NCBI GenBank assembly: GCA_940337035.1 | Contig: CALNHX010002971.1 | Coordinates: forward strand, 98,366-162,365 | Reading direction: 5' to 3' | Length of the DNA stretch: 64,000 nt | Source of the DNA: Agriotes lineatus | Taxonomy: Eukaryota; Arthropoda; Insecta; Coleoptera; Elateridae | In this document: in pieces, positions 1-11,375 of the stretch | Layout of the letters: every line of letters starts with the position of its first letter | Position numbering within the stretch: the stretch's first letter is position 1 | Made by a program: the position numbers and the translations under genes | The notes under the pieces: generated by a model | What the model saw: only the letters and a program-made list of their open reading frames with translations | Database searches by the model: none | Told to the model about the DNA's origin: nothing

Positions 1-826
1 GAAAAGTTTCATCTTTACGACATAACGCCACCAGACCCTTATCAAAACCCACCATAGCTGGAGCGCCATCGGTTGTCAAGCCTACCATTTTCGATATTGG
101 AATTTTCTCGGAAGAAATAATATTTTTTAAATGAGAAAACAACTCCTGTCCAGTAGTGTGTCCTTTCAGTGGAATAAACTTCAAAAGATCTTCTTTAATC
201 GTAAAATCACTAAAAACCATCCTGACGAACACGGCCATCTGGACAGTGTCAACGACATCTGTTGATTCATCCAGTTGAAGTGAAAAATAAACACAGTTAT
301 CTAAGTCAGTTCTTAACTGTAAAAAAATATCATTGCTCATTACTTCTACACGTCTCATCACTGTATTAGCAGAAAGTTGCATAGATTTTATAGCTGAAAC
401 TATCTCGTCTTTGTTTCTAAAGTTGGCAAATAACGAGTCAGCAGCTTCTAAAAACGCCTGTTTTATCATTTCCCCGTCTTCATAAGGTTTCTTTTTTTGT
501 GCAATTATCTGGGACACACGGTACGATGCTTCAGTTGCAGCCTTATTTTTGTCGATTGTTCTTAAAAATATTGATTGTTGTCCAATTAACTGCTTTTTTA
601 ACTGTTTCAGTTTCTCCTTTCTGGCGGCAGAATGTAGTGGGAATGATTTTTCAAAATTAGAATGTACAGTTTTATGATGTCTCTCAATATTTCCTTTTTT
701 AGCAACGGAGACCGAAGTATTACATAACAAACACACATTTTTATCTTTAACTTCTGTAAAAAAGTATTGTTCTTCCCATTCCGAATGAAAGTGGTATGTC
801 TTTACCTTCTTACAACTGCTTGCCAT
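1..826 (-). CDS. hAT transposase, zinc-finger type (GTF2IRD2/ZBED-like), N-terminal 275 residues
   Basis: The frame is open from ATG at 826 to the window edge with no stop or frameshift. Residues about 32-55 hold a CxxC...HH-x(3)-H finger (C32, C35, H50/H51, H55) like the BED/SPIN-DOC-type fingers of insect proteins annotated as GTF2I-repeat-domain-2-like. The motif LDESTD (D186) and the later TTDGAPAM (D253) fit the first part of the RNase-H-like hAT catalytic core. The expected role is cut-and-paste transposition through binding of the element's ends. The C-terminal catalytic Glu and hAT dimerisation domain would lie outside the window. It could instead be a domesticated copy, but the neighbouring TIR and possible target duplication favour a mobile one. 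Confidence 0.85.
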   Translation of the reverse strand, partial: MASSCKKVKTYHFHSEWEEQYFFTEVKDKNVCLLCNTSVSVAKKGNIERHHKTVHSNFEKSFPLHSAARKEKLKQLKKQLIGQQSIFLRTIDKNKAATEASYRVSQIIAQKKKPYEDGEMIKQAFLEAADSLFANFRNKDEIVSAIKSMQLSANTVMRRVEVMSNDIFLQLRTDLDNCVYFSLQLDESTDVVDTVQMAVFVRMVFSDFTIKEDLLKFIPLKGHTTGQELFSHLKNIISSEKIPISKMVGLTTDGAPAMVGFDKGLVALCRKDETF

Positions 827-1170
827 AATATTATTTTTTGTTGTTCACTACTAACCCAACCGCTGGACGTTGGTTACGCGTTCAGTTTTAAACTAAGCGC
901 AATGTCGCCGCGCCGCGCCGTGCGTATTTATCCCGTTCAAAGCAATCCAGATCGTTCTCGAACACTAACGCACTGGTCCGGCTGGTCGGTTCTAGCCGAT
1001 TCTAGCCGATTCTAGCTTGATGGCGTCAGCGGCAGATCGCTCGCCGCAACGTTGCCGCTGTTTATGTGTAATATTATGACAATTAGATTTTTTTGTGGAA
1101 TTTTAGGAAGCTTCTCTGATTTTGTATTTTTTAAATTAAAATCGTTGTGAGAGCTACCAGAATTGCCCCC

Positions 1171-1190
1171 GCGAGCTACCGGTAGCTCGC
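1171..1190. repeat. perfect 20-bp palindrome next to hAT end
   Basis: GCGAGCTACC followed directly by its reverse complement, 23 bp inside the hAT terminus. It probably belongs to the subterminal transposase-binding region. A related partial copy (GAGCTACCAG) lies just inside it at about 1151-1160. Confidence 0.8.
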
Positions 1191-1213
1191 GATCGACAGG
1201 TTGGCGACCACTG

Positions 1214-3287
1214 CTCTATGTGATAGACGTGGGATTTCTACTCCACAACATTGTCTGGCATTAACAAGTATCTTATTGTGCGATTCTGAATAAATACGTC
1301 GAGTATATGCAACAAGACTTTACTCAACGAATGCAGTAATAGTTTTCGATGGATACCCGGAGGATGCCGCAGCAAAAAGCACCAAGACTGCTGAACGACT
1401 TCGCCGATTGAAGATTAGTTCATCAGCGGAAATACATTTTTATAAAAAAATAATAACAACGTATCCCAGGGGAAATTCTCGGCAAATGAGAGGAATAAAT
1501 GTCGAATAATGTCGATGATGTGTAAACGATTAACGAACGAAGGTTTCAGAGTCAAGCAGGTTGCCGAAGATGCTGATACCTTAATTGTTAACACTGCAAT
1601 TGAAGAATAAAATCACTAGAAATCGATAATTATAATAGGGAAAAACAGTGATTTATTGGTAATTCTTGCCGCCTTGCATCAGTCTCGCTCTAATATTTAT
1701 TTTCTGAGGCCGGGCAAATGAAAGATTCGGAGCCGGGATCCGGATGTATGCACCCCATAATATAAATGAGGATGCTTCAATTAGGGACAACATTTTATTT
1801 CTACACGCATTTAGTGGCTGTGATACTGTTACCGCATTATACAGGCAGGGAAAAATGAAGTTCGTTAAACTTCTACAGAAAAAGATAGACTTACAGAAAG
1901 TTATTCAAATTTTCAAAGACCCAAACGCGTCCCCAGAGGAGATAGATAAGGTGGGAGAACATTTTCTTCTTCTTCTGTATGAATCAAAACACTGTGAATC
2001 ATTGAACAAATATAGATATCACTGTTTCGTACAATCTATTAACAAAAGTTTACCAAATCTAGCATCGTTACCACTAGTGATGGGCATAATCGAATGATTT
2101 CAATAATCGGAATGTTCCATTTCGGAATGTTTATAAAATCGGAATATCATCCGATTATTTTACATTCCGTAAATGCAAACAAGAGAAAACGAGCGAAACA
2201 ACAACAAGCGGAAGAAAGATGAAGTGCGTCCAAATTTGCGATGCGAGCACTCGCCGTTGCGCCGTAAGCCCTTATCTGCGTTGGCATCTATTGTTTGGGT
2301 TTGTTAGGAGGGCCAGTAAAACAAATTATGAGTTTAAGTCGCACAGTGGGATGTGTGGAAATAATAGTATATTACAGCCCGAGATGGGAAGTGTTTCATT
2401 ACTGTCGAGAGATTAGTTAGCTGATTGAGACACAAAGCGTCGAAATCAGATATTATATCGAGACTAAGGAAACTTCCTGTCGAGGTTTGTATACTATTTT
2501 ATTCACAACCACTTTATTCTAAACAATAATTGGAAAAATTATTATATTATGATACGTCAGGTTGTGACGAGCATGAATGGATCAACGAGATTCCCAGTGT
2601 CCCTACCTACTCAGCGGTCGGGAATGTACTTCCCGCACTCACTTCCCGCACTTGAGCCGGCTGAAATGTACGACTTCCCCCACTCAAATGAGGTCAGGAA
2701 TGTTAACATTACATATATGGTGGCGAATAAAATATTTTTTCAAAATATTACAGTAGTTACCTTAATAGACTTTCGGAAAATGGTAGTGATATTTTAAAGT
2801 TTAATGGCACATAAAGTACATAATAGATAGTATAAAACAATACATAAATTTGAAGTCTGTAAGGTGTACTATCTAATAATTAATCTACGAAATACAACTG
2901 CCATTAGTGCCACCATATAGCAGTCAAGTGAGTTACCACCAACCAAAGACGCAGCTCGCTTGCACTCGTTCCGTACTAACAACCAAATTCAGCTATGGTA
3001 TGGAAACGAAAAATCAGCTTTAGCCTGGGGAAGAAGACATTCGAAGGGTGGGTTAATGCCCATTCCCATTGTATAAGACGCAGCATTTCAAGAATTACTG
3101 AAACTAATTTCTTGTAAATGCACCAAAGGTTGTAATGTAGCTTGTAGATGTCGCAAAATAGGTTTGCATTGCTCAGTAACGTGTGGTTTCTGCCAGGGCA
3201 AATCTTGTTTAAATACCGTGGACGTGGTCGAATTAGACGACGCGACGACGAGGACTTGCATATCGATATAGAACAATAAATAGAATA
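1214..3287 (+). pseudogene. decayed PIN/FEN-like protein with C-terminal cysteine cluster (uncharacterised repetitive family)
   Basis: Conceptual translation, allowing for stops and frameshifts, gives a recognisable order: YVIDVGFLLH (1218 on), VFDGYPEDAAAKSTK and AERLRR (about 1335-1410), EDADTLIVNTAIE (about 1566-1605), GKNSDLLVILAAL (about 1637-1676), HAFSGCDTVTALYRQGK (1804-1854), then, after a MITE, SLPPTKDAARLHSF (across 2074/2932) and a cysteine-rich end with CKCTKGC, CRCRK and CSVTCGFC (3110-3205). The acidic motifs followed by GCDT...GK resemble the metal-binding core and helical loop of PIN/FEN-like nucleases; that assignment is inference. I know the family only as multi-copy hypothetical proteins in invertebrate genomes. 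The copy is dead: stops, frameshifts, a hAT at its left and a MITE at 2075. Confidence 0.7.
2075..2931 (+). mobile_element. hAT MITE copy 1, right end deleted
   Basis: Begins TAGTGATGGGCATAATCG and is flanked by an 8-bp duplication GTTACCAC (2067-2074 and 2932-2939). Removing the insert and one duplicate restores the host reading frame (SLP|PTKDAAR), which proves the insertion site. The left half is nearly identical to the copy at 4535-5238. An internal stretch of about 350 bp (about 2360-2705) is absent from the other copy. The right terminus is missing: the sequence stops at CAGTCAAGTGA and goes straight into the duplication, where copy 2 continues for a further 230 bp or so. Confidence 0.85.
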
Positions 3288-4534
3288 TTCCGAAGATTAT
3301 GAGCAAATCCGGAATATGAGATGGATGTTGAAAGTCAGGGTGATATTAAGAATTACGATATATTGAACAACCACCAACATCAAAAAGGCAAAAATAAATG
3401 AGAGCCGTCAACTTCAAAGGAAATTTGAAGTTAGTAAAGTTTGCATAGTGGATTAGGCATATTGGGGATACCACTTAAAAAAACGCGCCGAGTACTCTAT
3501 CTCTAGGTGGCGTGGAAGCGAGTACAAAGTAAGCAACATAATTTCTTTACATGAGTAATAGAAAAAGGAATTTTTGTTGCATTGAACGTCAATAATAATA
3601 AAAAAGTGAATGCTCGAAAAAATATGTATTTCGTGGCCTATGAATTCGAAACAAGGGAATGTATGACGAAAATTCAGGGAAAATTTCTTGTAGAGTATTT
3701 GCTCTTCTTTAATTTTGATAACTACGTATTTTGCGCAAAAGTTGATATTAATCGAGATATTCATTAATATTAGAAAAAATATAAAAATTTTGACTTTTTT
3801 AAGCATAGCGGTTTAATCCGGGCCTGTAAAGGGGTGCAAAATTAATATATATTTCCTGACTCTCAGCAAAACAGATTAAAATTTATTCCAGCTTGTCCGG
3901 AATTGGTCCCGCTATTAATGGATTTGTCGACTGGCCTACTTATTAATATTGATCATATGATCCAATAACTATTTAAACTATCAAGACTAAAACAACGATA
4001 GAAGATTATGAAGATTTTTATTTTATTTATATTTCAAATAAATTCTAATAGTTTAATCCACCTATTTAACTTTATTTTTAACTAAATAAATCAAATGTCA
4101 TTTTATGCCTTAATTTATAACTCACTCCTTATTCCTATTAAAAACTGCAATACCTAGAAATTTACTTTCCCAAGGGAGATGAGGAAGCGCTAATTTTGAT
4201 TGTGACATTTGGAATGGAAGTTCTAGGGGGTATTTTAAAAAAATTAAAATACAGATACATAACGATTACTTAATTTACAGGAACAAAGCAGATTTAAATG
4301 GCATTACTTATTTCCGCACAATCCTACATTCTTTTACATATTAAAAAACTTGAATATCATGTGGTCATGTTCCCGGGATGAATCTGTACTGCGGGGGGGG
4401 GGGGGATTTCCCCTCCGATCACCCCCCTGGATTCAACACTGCTATTGCGGATATAGTAACCCCATTAAAGAAAAGTCGGAAAGATAATGAAAGACGAGTA
4501 TGTCATTTCAGTTGGCTGGAAACACGGTGGTAAC
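3288..4534. other. no supported gene; decayed AT-rich sequence with a poly-G run
   Basis: The start may hold the frameshifted acidic tail of the upstream pseudogene (about 3265-3340). No family was recognised further on. A 13-base G run lies at 4393-4405. The stretch 4480-4534, continued at 5239-5262 after the MITE, resembles 11855-11925, suggesting one shared interspersed repeat. Confidence 0.4.
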
Positions 4535-5238
4535 TAGTGATGGGCATAATCGGATGATTTCAATAATCGGAATGTTCCATTTCGGAATGTTTATAAAATC
4601 GGAATATCATCCGATTATTTTACATTCCGTAAATGCAAGCAAGGGAAAACGAGCGAAACAACAACAAGCGGAAGGAAAATGAAGTGCGTGCAAATTTGCG
4701 CCACGCCGTAAGCCTTTATCTGCGTTGGCATCTATTGTTTGGGTTAGTAGGAGGCCAGAAAAACAATTTATGAGTTTGAGTCGCACAGTGGGATGTGAGG
4801 AAATAAAATATTTTTTCAAATTATTACAGTAGTTACCCTAATAGACTTTCGGAAAATGATAGTGATATTTTAAAGTTTAATGGCACATAAAGTACATAAT
4901 ATATAGCATAAAACAATATATGAATTTGAAGTCTGTAAGGTGTACTATCTAATAATTAATCTACGAAATACCACTGCCATTAGTGCCAGCATATAGCAGT
5001 CAAGTGAGTTAACACAACATTCCGTATTCAGTTCAGTTCAAATTGGCATTTCGTTTTCTCATTTTGTATACCGAATAGTAAAATAATCGAATTCCAAAAG
5101 TTCCGAATTTTATGCACCGAACAGCAAAATAATCGAATTCCGAAAAGTTCCGAAACGTTCCAAAATAATCGGAACCTTCCGATTTTTTTGAACAATCGGA
5201 AACTTTCCGATTATTCATTCCGGATAGGCCTATCACTA
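4535..5238 (+). mobile_element. hAT MITE copy 2, both ends present
   Basis: 704 bp, starting TAGTGATGGGC and ending GCCTATCACTA, with a perfect 8-bp duplication GTGGTAAC at 4527-4534 and 5239-5246. Both ends carry many short subterminal repeats of the types ATAATCGG and TTCCG, typical of hAT transposase binding. No coding capacity. It landed 25 bp outside the BEL LTR that starts at 5264, so it is younger than that flank. Confidence 0.92.
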
Positions 5239-5263
5239 GTGGTAACTCCTAACTCGAGAACGG

Positions 5264-6073
5264 TGTTTTTTGTACGATTAACTTGAAAAGAGGCTTCCAC
5301 GAATGGGGCCCCCAGTTAATCCGCTGCGAATTCCGGTTCAATGGGATTGCCGGGAACTGCCACTTAATAACCCTTGACTTGGGTTCAGTTAGTTGTTGGA
5401 GTGAAACAAGACTTAACAAACACGAGTATATTGAGTAACAACGATTACAAACGTCACTGATGGACCGATGGTTTTTTACAATAGCTTCAACTGTTGTGAC
5501 ACGCTTGGATTGGCCACGCGGAAATAGCGAAATTGCGCGTAACCGTAACACAAAACAACCTGGAAACGTCTTTCTCAGGGAGTTAGACCGACCGCAACAC
5601 AGCACAAAGCATAGCTGAACTTGCTTACTCGAAATTCTGAATCTAACTAACGCTGAATTTACAACGAGCCGAACTCGCAAATTCATCAAGGAAAGAAAAG
5701 CTCAAACACTATTGGCTGAGGCGATCCTGCGTAGCCAATCGGAGCGTCGCACGTTGTTTTGGAATAAATGCATATTCTAAGAATCTTAATGCTAAGCTCT
5801 CTCAATGAGGCAATTGAACGAAATCCATAAACACATGATTCCCAAATATGCTAAGTCGGCTTAAGTTCTTTTAGAAAATGTATCCATCCGCTTAAAAGCC
5901 ATTAAGGGAAGCTTACAAATTCCTTTCCAATATTAACAGAGGCAAACAAATACGGCAAGATGCAAATTTGACTTTACCACGACCTTTTAATGAGATAGAA
6001 CAGTTATGACTTGAATTGCATGAATAATTATAATCAAAAAGGTTTTGATGCACGCATCTGTGTGAATCAAACA
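5264..6073 (-). repeat. BEL/Pao 3' LTR (810 bp)
   Basis: Starts TGTTTGATTCACAC at 6073 and ends TACAAAAAACA at 5264 on the minus strand. It is closely similar along its length to 16132-16935 in the opposite orientation, which fixes both boundaries. The polypurine tract abuts its start. Open frames seen inside (up to about 146 codons at 5249-5689) also occur in the other copy but match no protein I know and are taken as chance frames in the LTR. Confidence 0.9.
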
Positions 6074-6298
6074 TGCCGCCCCCGAAGTGCCGACTATGGC
6101 ACGACGTGATTAAATCTCAAAATTGAACTGAAATCTGACACTACCAAATAATCAAATGCATAACAAGAACTAAGGACAGATGATAATCCAAGAGCCTTAC
6201 AGATAACCTACAACTAGCATGAATACAAGCAAAGAAACAACTAAACCTAGCAAAATGTTCAATTAGCGAAAACTACCAACTAAGAGCAAAGTCAATGT

Positions 6299-8737
6299 TT
6301 ATTGCCCTTGATCGCAATGATCGTCTTTGGGTAGGATGTACACTTTACGCACTGAGCGTTTCAGGAGATTCCCTCGGGAATCGCGCACCTGCACCACACG
6401 CACAACACCATCCGCTCCTGGATATGTGGCCGAGATGATTGCCAGTGGCCAACGGTAGCTTGGAGATGCCTCGTCGTGGACGATTACCACGTCGCCCACC
6501 TGGGGGGCTAGAGACGTGCTGGAGGACTTCCACTTAGGCCGGCGCTGAAGGAGGTGGAGGTAGTCCCGGGACCAACGATCCCAAAACTGCTGGGACAGCC
6601 GCTGGACCAGCCCATAGCGGCTGAGACGATTTTCCGGTATGTTCTGGAGTTGGGCTTCCGGAAACGAAGTCAGCTTCCGACCGATCAAGAAGTGGGCAGA
6701 AGTAAGGACTTCGGGGAATGAGGTGTCGGTAGGGAGAACACAGAGTGGGCGGGAATTTAGTATCGCCTCCACTTGAGTCAGCATGGTGTAATACTCAACG
6801 AAAGTTAACTTTGCATTGCAAGATATTCGCCTTAAATAATATTTCAATAACTTTACCCCCGCTTCCCAAATGCCGCCAAAGTGCGGAGAGCGTGCCGGAA
6901 TAAAATTCCACTTAATGCTATGTTTCGACAATTCCTCCCTTATGCATTGCTCACTAGAGCCTGACAGGATATTTTTTAATTCCGATAGCTGATTTCTGGC
7001 ACCGGTGAAACTGGAATAGCGCCAGAAAAGTTCAAATTCTGGGACGCGATGGTGAAGAGTGGCCACTACTGGGCGCGACTCTTGGGCTGCTAGCTCACCC
7101 GAATCAATTTTAACGGGCTGGCGTTTTAAGTCCGCCTGTGACAAAAACTCTGGCCCGTGCCACCACAAGCGTGAGTTGAGTAACTCCTGGGGTAACATTC
7201 CCCTGCTAATTATATCGGACGGGTTGCAATTTGTACGCACGTGAAACCATTCTTCCCTATTGCTTAGTTCGTGAATCTCGGACACCCGGTTCGCGACGAA
7301 CGTCTTCCAATTACTCGCATCCTTATTTATCCAGTGCAGAGTTATGGTGGAGTCCGACCAATAGTACACGCGGTCAAATTTAAATGCGGAGGAATCGAGT
7401 ATAGTTTTAATCAAACGAGCCAACAGTAAGGCTGCGCAAAGCTCCAGACGAGGCAAGGATATTGTTTTTAATGGAGCGACCCTTGACTTAGCACAAAGCA
7501 AATTGGTGGTAACATTACCGCGCGCGTCAACGCAACGTATATACACGGCGCATCCATAGGCTACAGAACTCGCGTCCGCAAATCCGTGAAGATCTATCGA
7601 ATTTATGTCATCGCAAATTACCAGTCTCGGAATTGCCAATGAGCCCAAAGCGCGTAATGAAGAATGGAGTTCGTCGTATCTGGAGCGCATCTCCATGGGC
7701 ACCGTTTCGTCCCATGACAACTTCAACTGCCAAAGCCGTTGCACGAGAAGTTTCAAAGTTAGAACGCTTGGACCAAGTAGTCCCAAGGGATCGAATACTT
7801 GAGCCATACTAGAGAGTATAGCCCGCTTGGTAACTGATTTGCAACAGACAGGGTTCACTCTGTAACTTAGCACGTCCCGCCGAGTATCCCAAAAAATGCC
7901 GAGAGTTTTCTCCGTGGCGTCTTCCGTCAAAGAAATGGGCTCTACGCTGCCGCGATCTACACCAATGGCGCTAGCTACTTCACTGTCGTTGGATGCCTAC
8001 TTTCGCAATTCAAACCCGTACCCCGACAAAGCGCTACTAATTTCGAATTGCGTTTTTATGGCTTCCGCCCTATTTTCAAAACCAGTCAGTAGGTCTTCTA
8101 CATAAAAATCCCGGCTAATTCTTAATGAGGCCTCTGGAAGCGATGCTTCGATTTCCTGGGCGATTTGTATCAAGCACCTAGTTGCTAGGTACGAGGCTGA
8201 TTTAGTACCGTAGGTGACCGTTAATAATTTGAAGCATTTTACCGCTGAGGTTTTGTCGTCACGCCATAAAATTAATTGGTATTGCGTCTGCGAGGGGTCC
8301 ACGAGGATTTGCCTATACATTTTGGCGCAATCTGCTTTCAGCACGTACTTGAATTGCCTAAAGCGACAAAGAATTGCAAACAACGACTGCTGGACCACTG
8401 GGCCCTTATGTTGAAGGTCGTTAAGCGATACTCCGGAGGAGGACGCACAACTGCCGTCAAAAACAACGCGATGTTTGGTCGTTGAACTGTCCTCCTTTAT
8501 GACTGGCAAATGTGGCAAATAAAACCGATGGTGAGGAAGGCTCGCTTCGTCGTCCACCTTGCTCAAGTGACCAAGCGACTCGTATTCCTTGAGAAATGCG
8601 GAATACGCGGTTTTCAACTCGGGATTTTTTGACAATTTGTTTTCTAATGAATAGAAACGCTTTAATGCTATACCGCGCGAGTCTCCCAGCGATGGAGCAT
8701 CTTTCCTGAAAGGTATGCTCACGATGAACCTACGCGG
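6299..8737 (-). pseudogene. pol: BEL/Pao pol: RT, RNase H and broken integrase
   Basis: One frame runs from about 8737 to the stop at 6299, broken once by TAG at 7999-7997 (the usual LRKWASN reads LRK-stop-ASN). RT motifs: HRVVFDGS, LKADCAKMYRQI with the first catalytic Asp, and YVED at about 8100, where family members have YVDD. RNase H follows (GFADAS, YYWSDST, NPSDIISRG). The integrase is damaged: the text passes directly from FWRYSSFTG to ARNQLSELKNIL, so the HHCC zinc finger and both catalytic Asp regions are missing by an in-frame deletion of roughly 300 codons. The Glu region (GGIWEAGVK) and C-terminal domain (VGDVVIV, WPLAII) remain. It cannot be functional as it stands. Confidence 0.85.
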
Positions 8738-8744
8738 CAGTAAT

Positions 8745-8925
8745 AGACGTTAAGCGGTCACCTAACTACGCTGTCAGATTCGTGTAGTGACAATGTTCAC
8801 GGCCTGAAGTCGCGAATTCGAATCTCGGTCCGGGCAAGATTTTTTTTAAATTATCAGAACATTGGATGCAAATCTCCTCTCACCTCTAAATCTGAATGCC
8901 ACCTTATCGGCGCTAACCCTATAAA
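8745..8925 (+). mobile_element. tRNA-derived SINE, copy 1
   Basis: Shares about 180 bp with 12000-12185. A B-box-like core (ATTCGAATCTC, about 8816-8826) sits in a tRNA-like 5' part, followed by a T-rich stretch and a tRNA-unrelated body ending near GGCGCT. It abuts the broken end of the BEL pol. No target duplication was found. Confidence 0.55.
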
Positions 8926-11095
8926 ATAGCAAACTGTTGTATAGAGTAGTTGCACAACATTCATATTTTGACAAAAGCTTTACGATTTTACAAAACCATT
9001 TTTTAGATTTTCTCTATTTTCTTAATATTGCAATAAATAGCTTCTACAAAAAGAGCTAGTTTGCGTTTTCATATTCCTTAGATAATAACACGCCTCACTT
9101 TACTATTTCCAAAAAGTGACAAATGTTTTCCATTGATTAGTAATTTTTATAACGTATCTTAGGTAATTTAAACATGATATTCAATTTATTACAGAAAATA
9201 TCATAAGAACGTGTTTAATTATTATTTATTATTCTTATACTGATAACAAAATTCACCTCATATGATGTCATCAGCTCAACTGGCGGCTACATTGGATGCG
9301 GTTGTGATCTCTTTCCGCAATGTCCAGCTTATTGTTACGAATTACATAGTTTCAAAAAATCCTATAATCTTTTTAGTATACTTGCGATAGCATGGATACC
9401 TGCAGGTTGCAAATAAAAGTTTTTGCATAGTGATCATGAAAGTCGTTTCTTAGGAAAAATCACAAAGAAAGTAATACTTTCATTATCAATTCATTGACAA
9501 TTGTAAATTCTACAGTCCTTTTCGACCAAATTTCAAGCTACAAATTATCACTATGCAAAATAATGTGTGCTACACATATGAAAGCAACTTTTTTTTACTC
9601 GTTTGATTGATGCATCAACCTTCAAACTCAAACAAAAAATCGTCATTAAAATCGTTGTTTTTAACATGAAGTACTGATACCAAAATGTAAATGGTTTTGA
9701 AACTTACATTCTTATTTGAAATGTATAAGAAGTGTTTCCGTGATGGTAGTCTCTTTGTTTTCTTACAGCTTTTTCTCAAAAATTTTGTAGGCATTTTTTC
9801 CGGCAGAGATTTTTATGATAAAAGTCTTGACATTGCTAATACTATAACAAAAAGAGAAATATCATAGAAAACATAATGTTCATTTATAGTAAACAGTGGA
9901 AAACTCAAAACTGTGCTCAATACGCACATCCATAGTATTGTGATTGTAGTTTGATCAAAACTCATATTTGCATGTTAATAATTGGTTATTTTCTCTCAAT
10001 CTACCGACAAAGTGTGTGATTCCAAATGTTTTACAAATAGTTTTAAATAATATCCAGTTAAACTGCTATTTAACGAAGTTATTAAATTCTGAACTAATTG
10101 CTATAGGAGAATTTCAAACACAAATAAGGGTTTTTGAGGAAAGGATTAATATGTTTTACATATAAAATTAAATTGAAATAAAAACTTCCAAGGACATTTT
10201 AATCCTTAAATGTTCATTAAGAAAAGGCACATTGTGTATTAAAGGCTAAGAAGATTTAAATTTCCAGCCAGATGTTTAGCAGGATTACCTAAATATTTAA
10301 AGTCTGCTTCAGGTAAGCTTAACAATTCTTCTAAAATTCCTGGGAAGGTTTCTATTAGTCTACCGGAAGAAGCACATCGTGCGGGCAGTTTGCAGTAAAA
10401 ATTAAGACTAATTCTAAAAACGTAATTAGTAAGATTAAAATGTAATTTCTAATTTATATGATTTGATGATTCTATGCAACACTACAGCAATTTACATGAC
10501 TGAACACGTTGAACACAAGGTTAATCTATTTAAGCAGGCCTTATAATACGGCATATTGCTTGAGTAGAAGAACCTAGTAGGTATTGTGACTTTCTTTGTA
10601 TACCTTCAGCGGAAGTTATTATCACAATTTGTGCACATATTTAAATACTGAAAGATAATAAAGTTTATTTCCGTTCTGCTTTGTATACATGCCATGCCAA
10701 CAGACTTTGTAAATCGTACATGTGCAAATCCACCGATGAACTAACTCACAGCGCTGATTATTATTAATAGACTTCACGAGTTCGACCAATGGTTGCTTTA
10801 TAGCTTTCATGTAAAATGTGCATGATTCAAGCAGAAGGCATCGAACAGCAAATTATAGCGTCTGTACGAGGGTATTTTGATAAATAGTCGGCCTTGGATG
10901 TATGACGTAAAAAAATAAACATTATCCATTAAAATGAATAGTTAATTTAGAATAGTTTCTCTGGTCGCTTATCTACTTTTTTGAAAAAAACATGTTCACG
11001 AGTTTTACAAAAGTGCAAAAAATTAATAACACTTTATCATAAAATATCTTTATATAAAAGGATTGAAATGTATGGCTATTCATTAAGATTTAGAG
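8926..11095. other. AT-rich stretch with no supported feature
   Basis: Only short open frames unlike any protein I know (for example 9968-10165 and 10622-10810, opposite strands). No repeat boundary, tRNA or splice-anchored exon was recognised. Confidence 0.5.
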
Positions 11096-11375
11096 GGCAA
11101 CTGTTCATTCTATGTCAGAATAAAGAAGTAGCTTGCTGCATTTAAAGTAGGTAAAATTTATGTAAAAAATAGAAAGAGACCCTGGAGAAGTATTTCATTG
11201 TCTACTCCTGAAAATGTGGAGGTTGTACATGATTTGTTAATGATCAGTTGGAGAAGCAACATGAAAATATACAAAAGATATGATCAATCTCATATGGAAA
11301 ACGTGAATTATGTTGTTCATACCGAATTAGAAATGAAACCAATTATTGCGAAGTGGATGCTGATTAAAAGTTAGA
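11096..11375 (+). pseudogene. mariner-like transposase N-terminal fragment
   Basis: Translation around 11160-11370 reads NRKRPWRSISLSTPENVEVV, then HTELEMKPIIAKWM, matching the second helix-turn-helix and linker of mariner transposases (the usual pattern is GRP..svsTpENVe, then a helix-turn-helix, then sAkWvPk). The first helix-turn-helix is degraded and the catalytic domain is absent. It differs in sequence from the other mariner copies here, so it is a separate lineage. Confidence 0.5.

Larger units (their letters stand above)
1..1213 (-). mobile_element. hAT transposon, right (5') half, running off the left edge
   Basis: The terminus at 1213 reads CAGTGGTCGCCAACC on the minus strand, a hAT-type terminal inverted repeat start. 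Just inside it lies a perfect 20-bp palindrome at 1171-1190. The 8 bp outside the end (1214-1221, CTCTATGT) is the expected length for a hAT target duplication; its partner would be off the window. A GC-richer leader at 827-1170, which may hold the promoter, precedes an uninterrupted transposase frame. The element sits inside the reading frame of the decayed gene that resumes at 1214. Not truncated at this end and apparently young. Confidence 0.85.
5264..8737 (-). mobile_element. BEL/Pao LTR retrotransposon, 5'-truncated, with 3' LTR
   Basis: On the minus strand: partial pol, about 225 bp of untranslated sequence, a G-rich polypurine tract (CTTCGGGGGCGGCA) and the 3' LTR. The 5' LTR, gag, protease and the first part of RT are missing. 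The readable pol ends at about 8737, where a tRNA-like SINE begins almost at once, so the left portion was lost there by 5' truncation or deletion. The family is BEL/Pao from the pol sequence and from the 5-bp target duplication of the matching solo LTR at 16132. Confidence 0.85.

Noticed and set aside
767..1015. 82-codon + strand frame
   Set aside because: Antisense to the hAT leader and transposase start; no recognisable content.
3453..3806. 117-codon minus frame and the overlapping + frame at 3582-3767
   Set aside because: Low-complexity frames in AT-rich DNA with no domain and no splice context.
5249..5689. 146-codon open frame on the minus strand
   Set aside because: Lies almost entirely within the BEL LTR; the equivalent frame in the other LTR differs and matches no protein.
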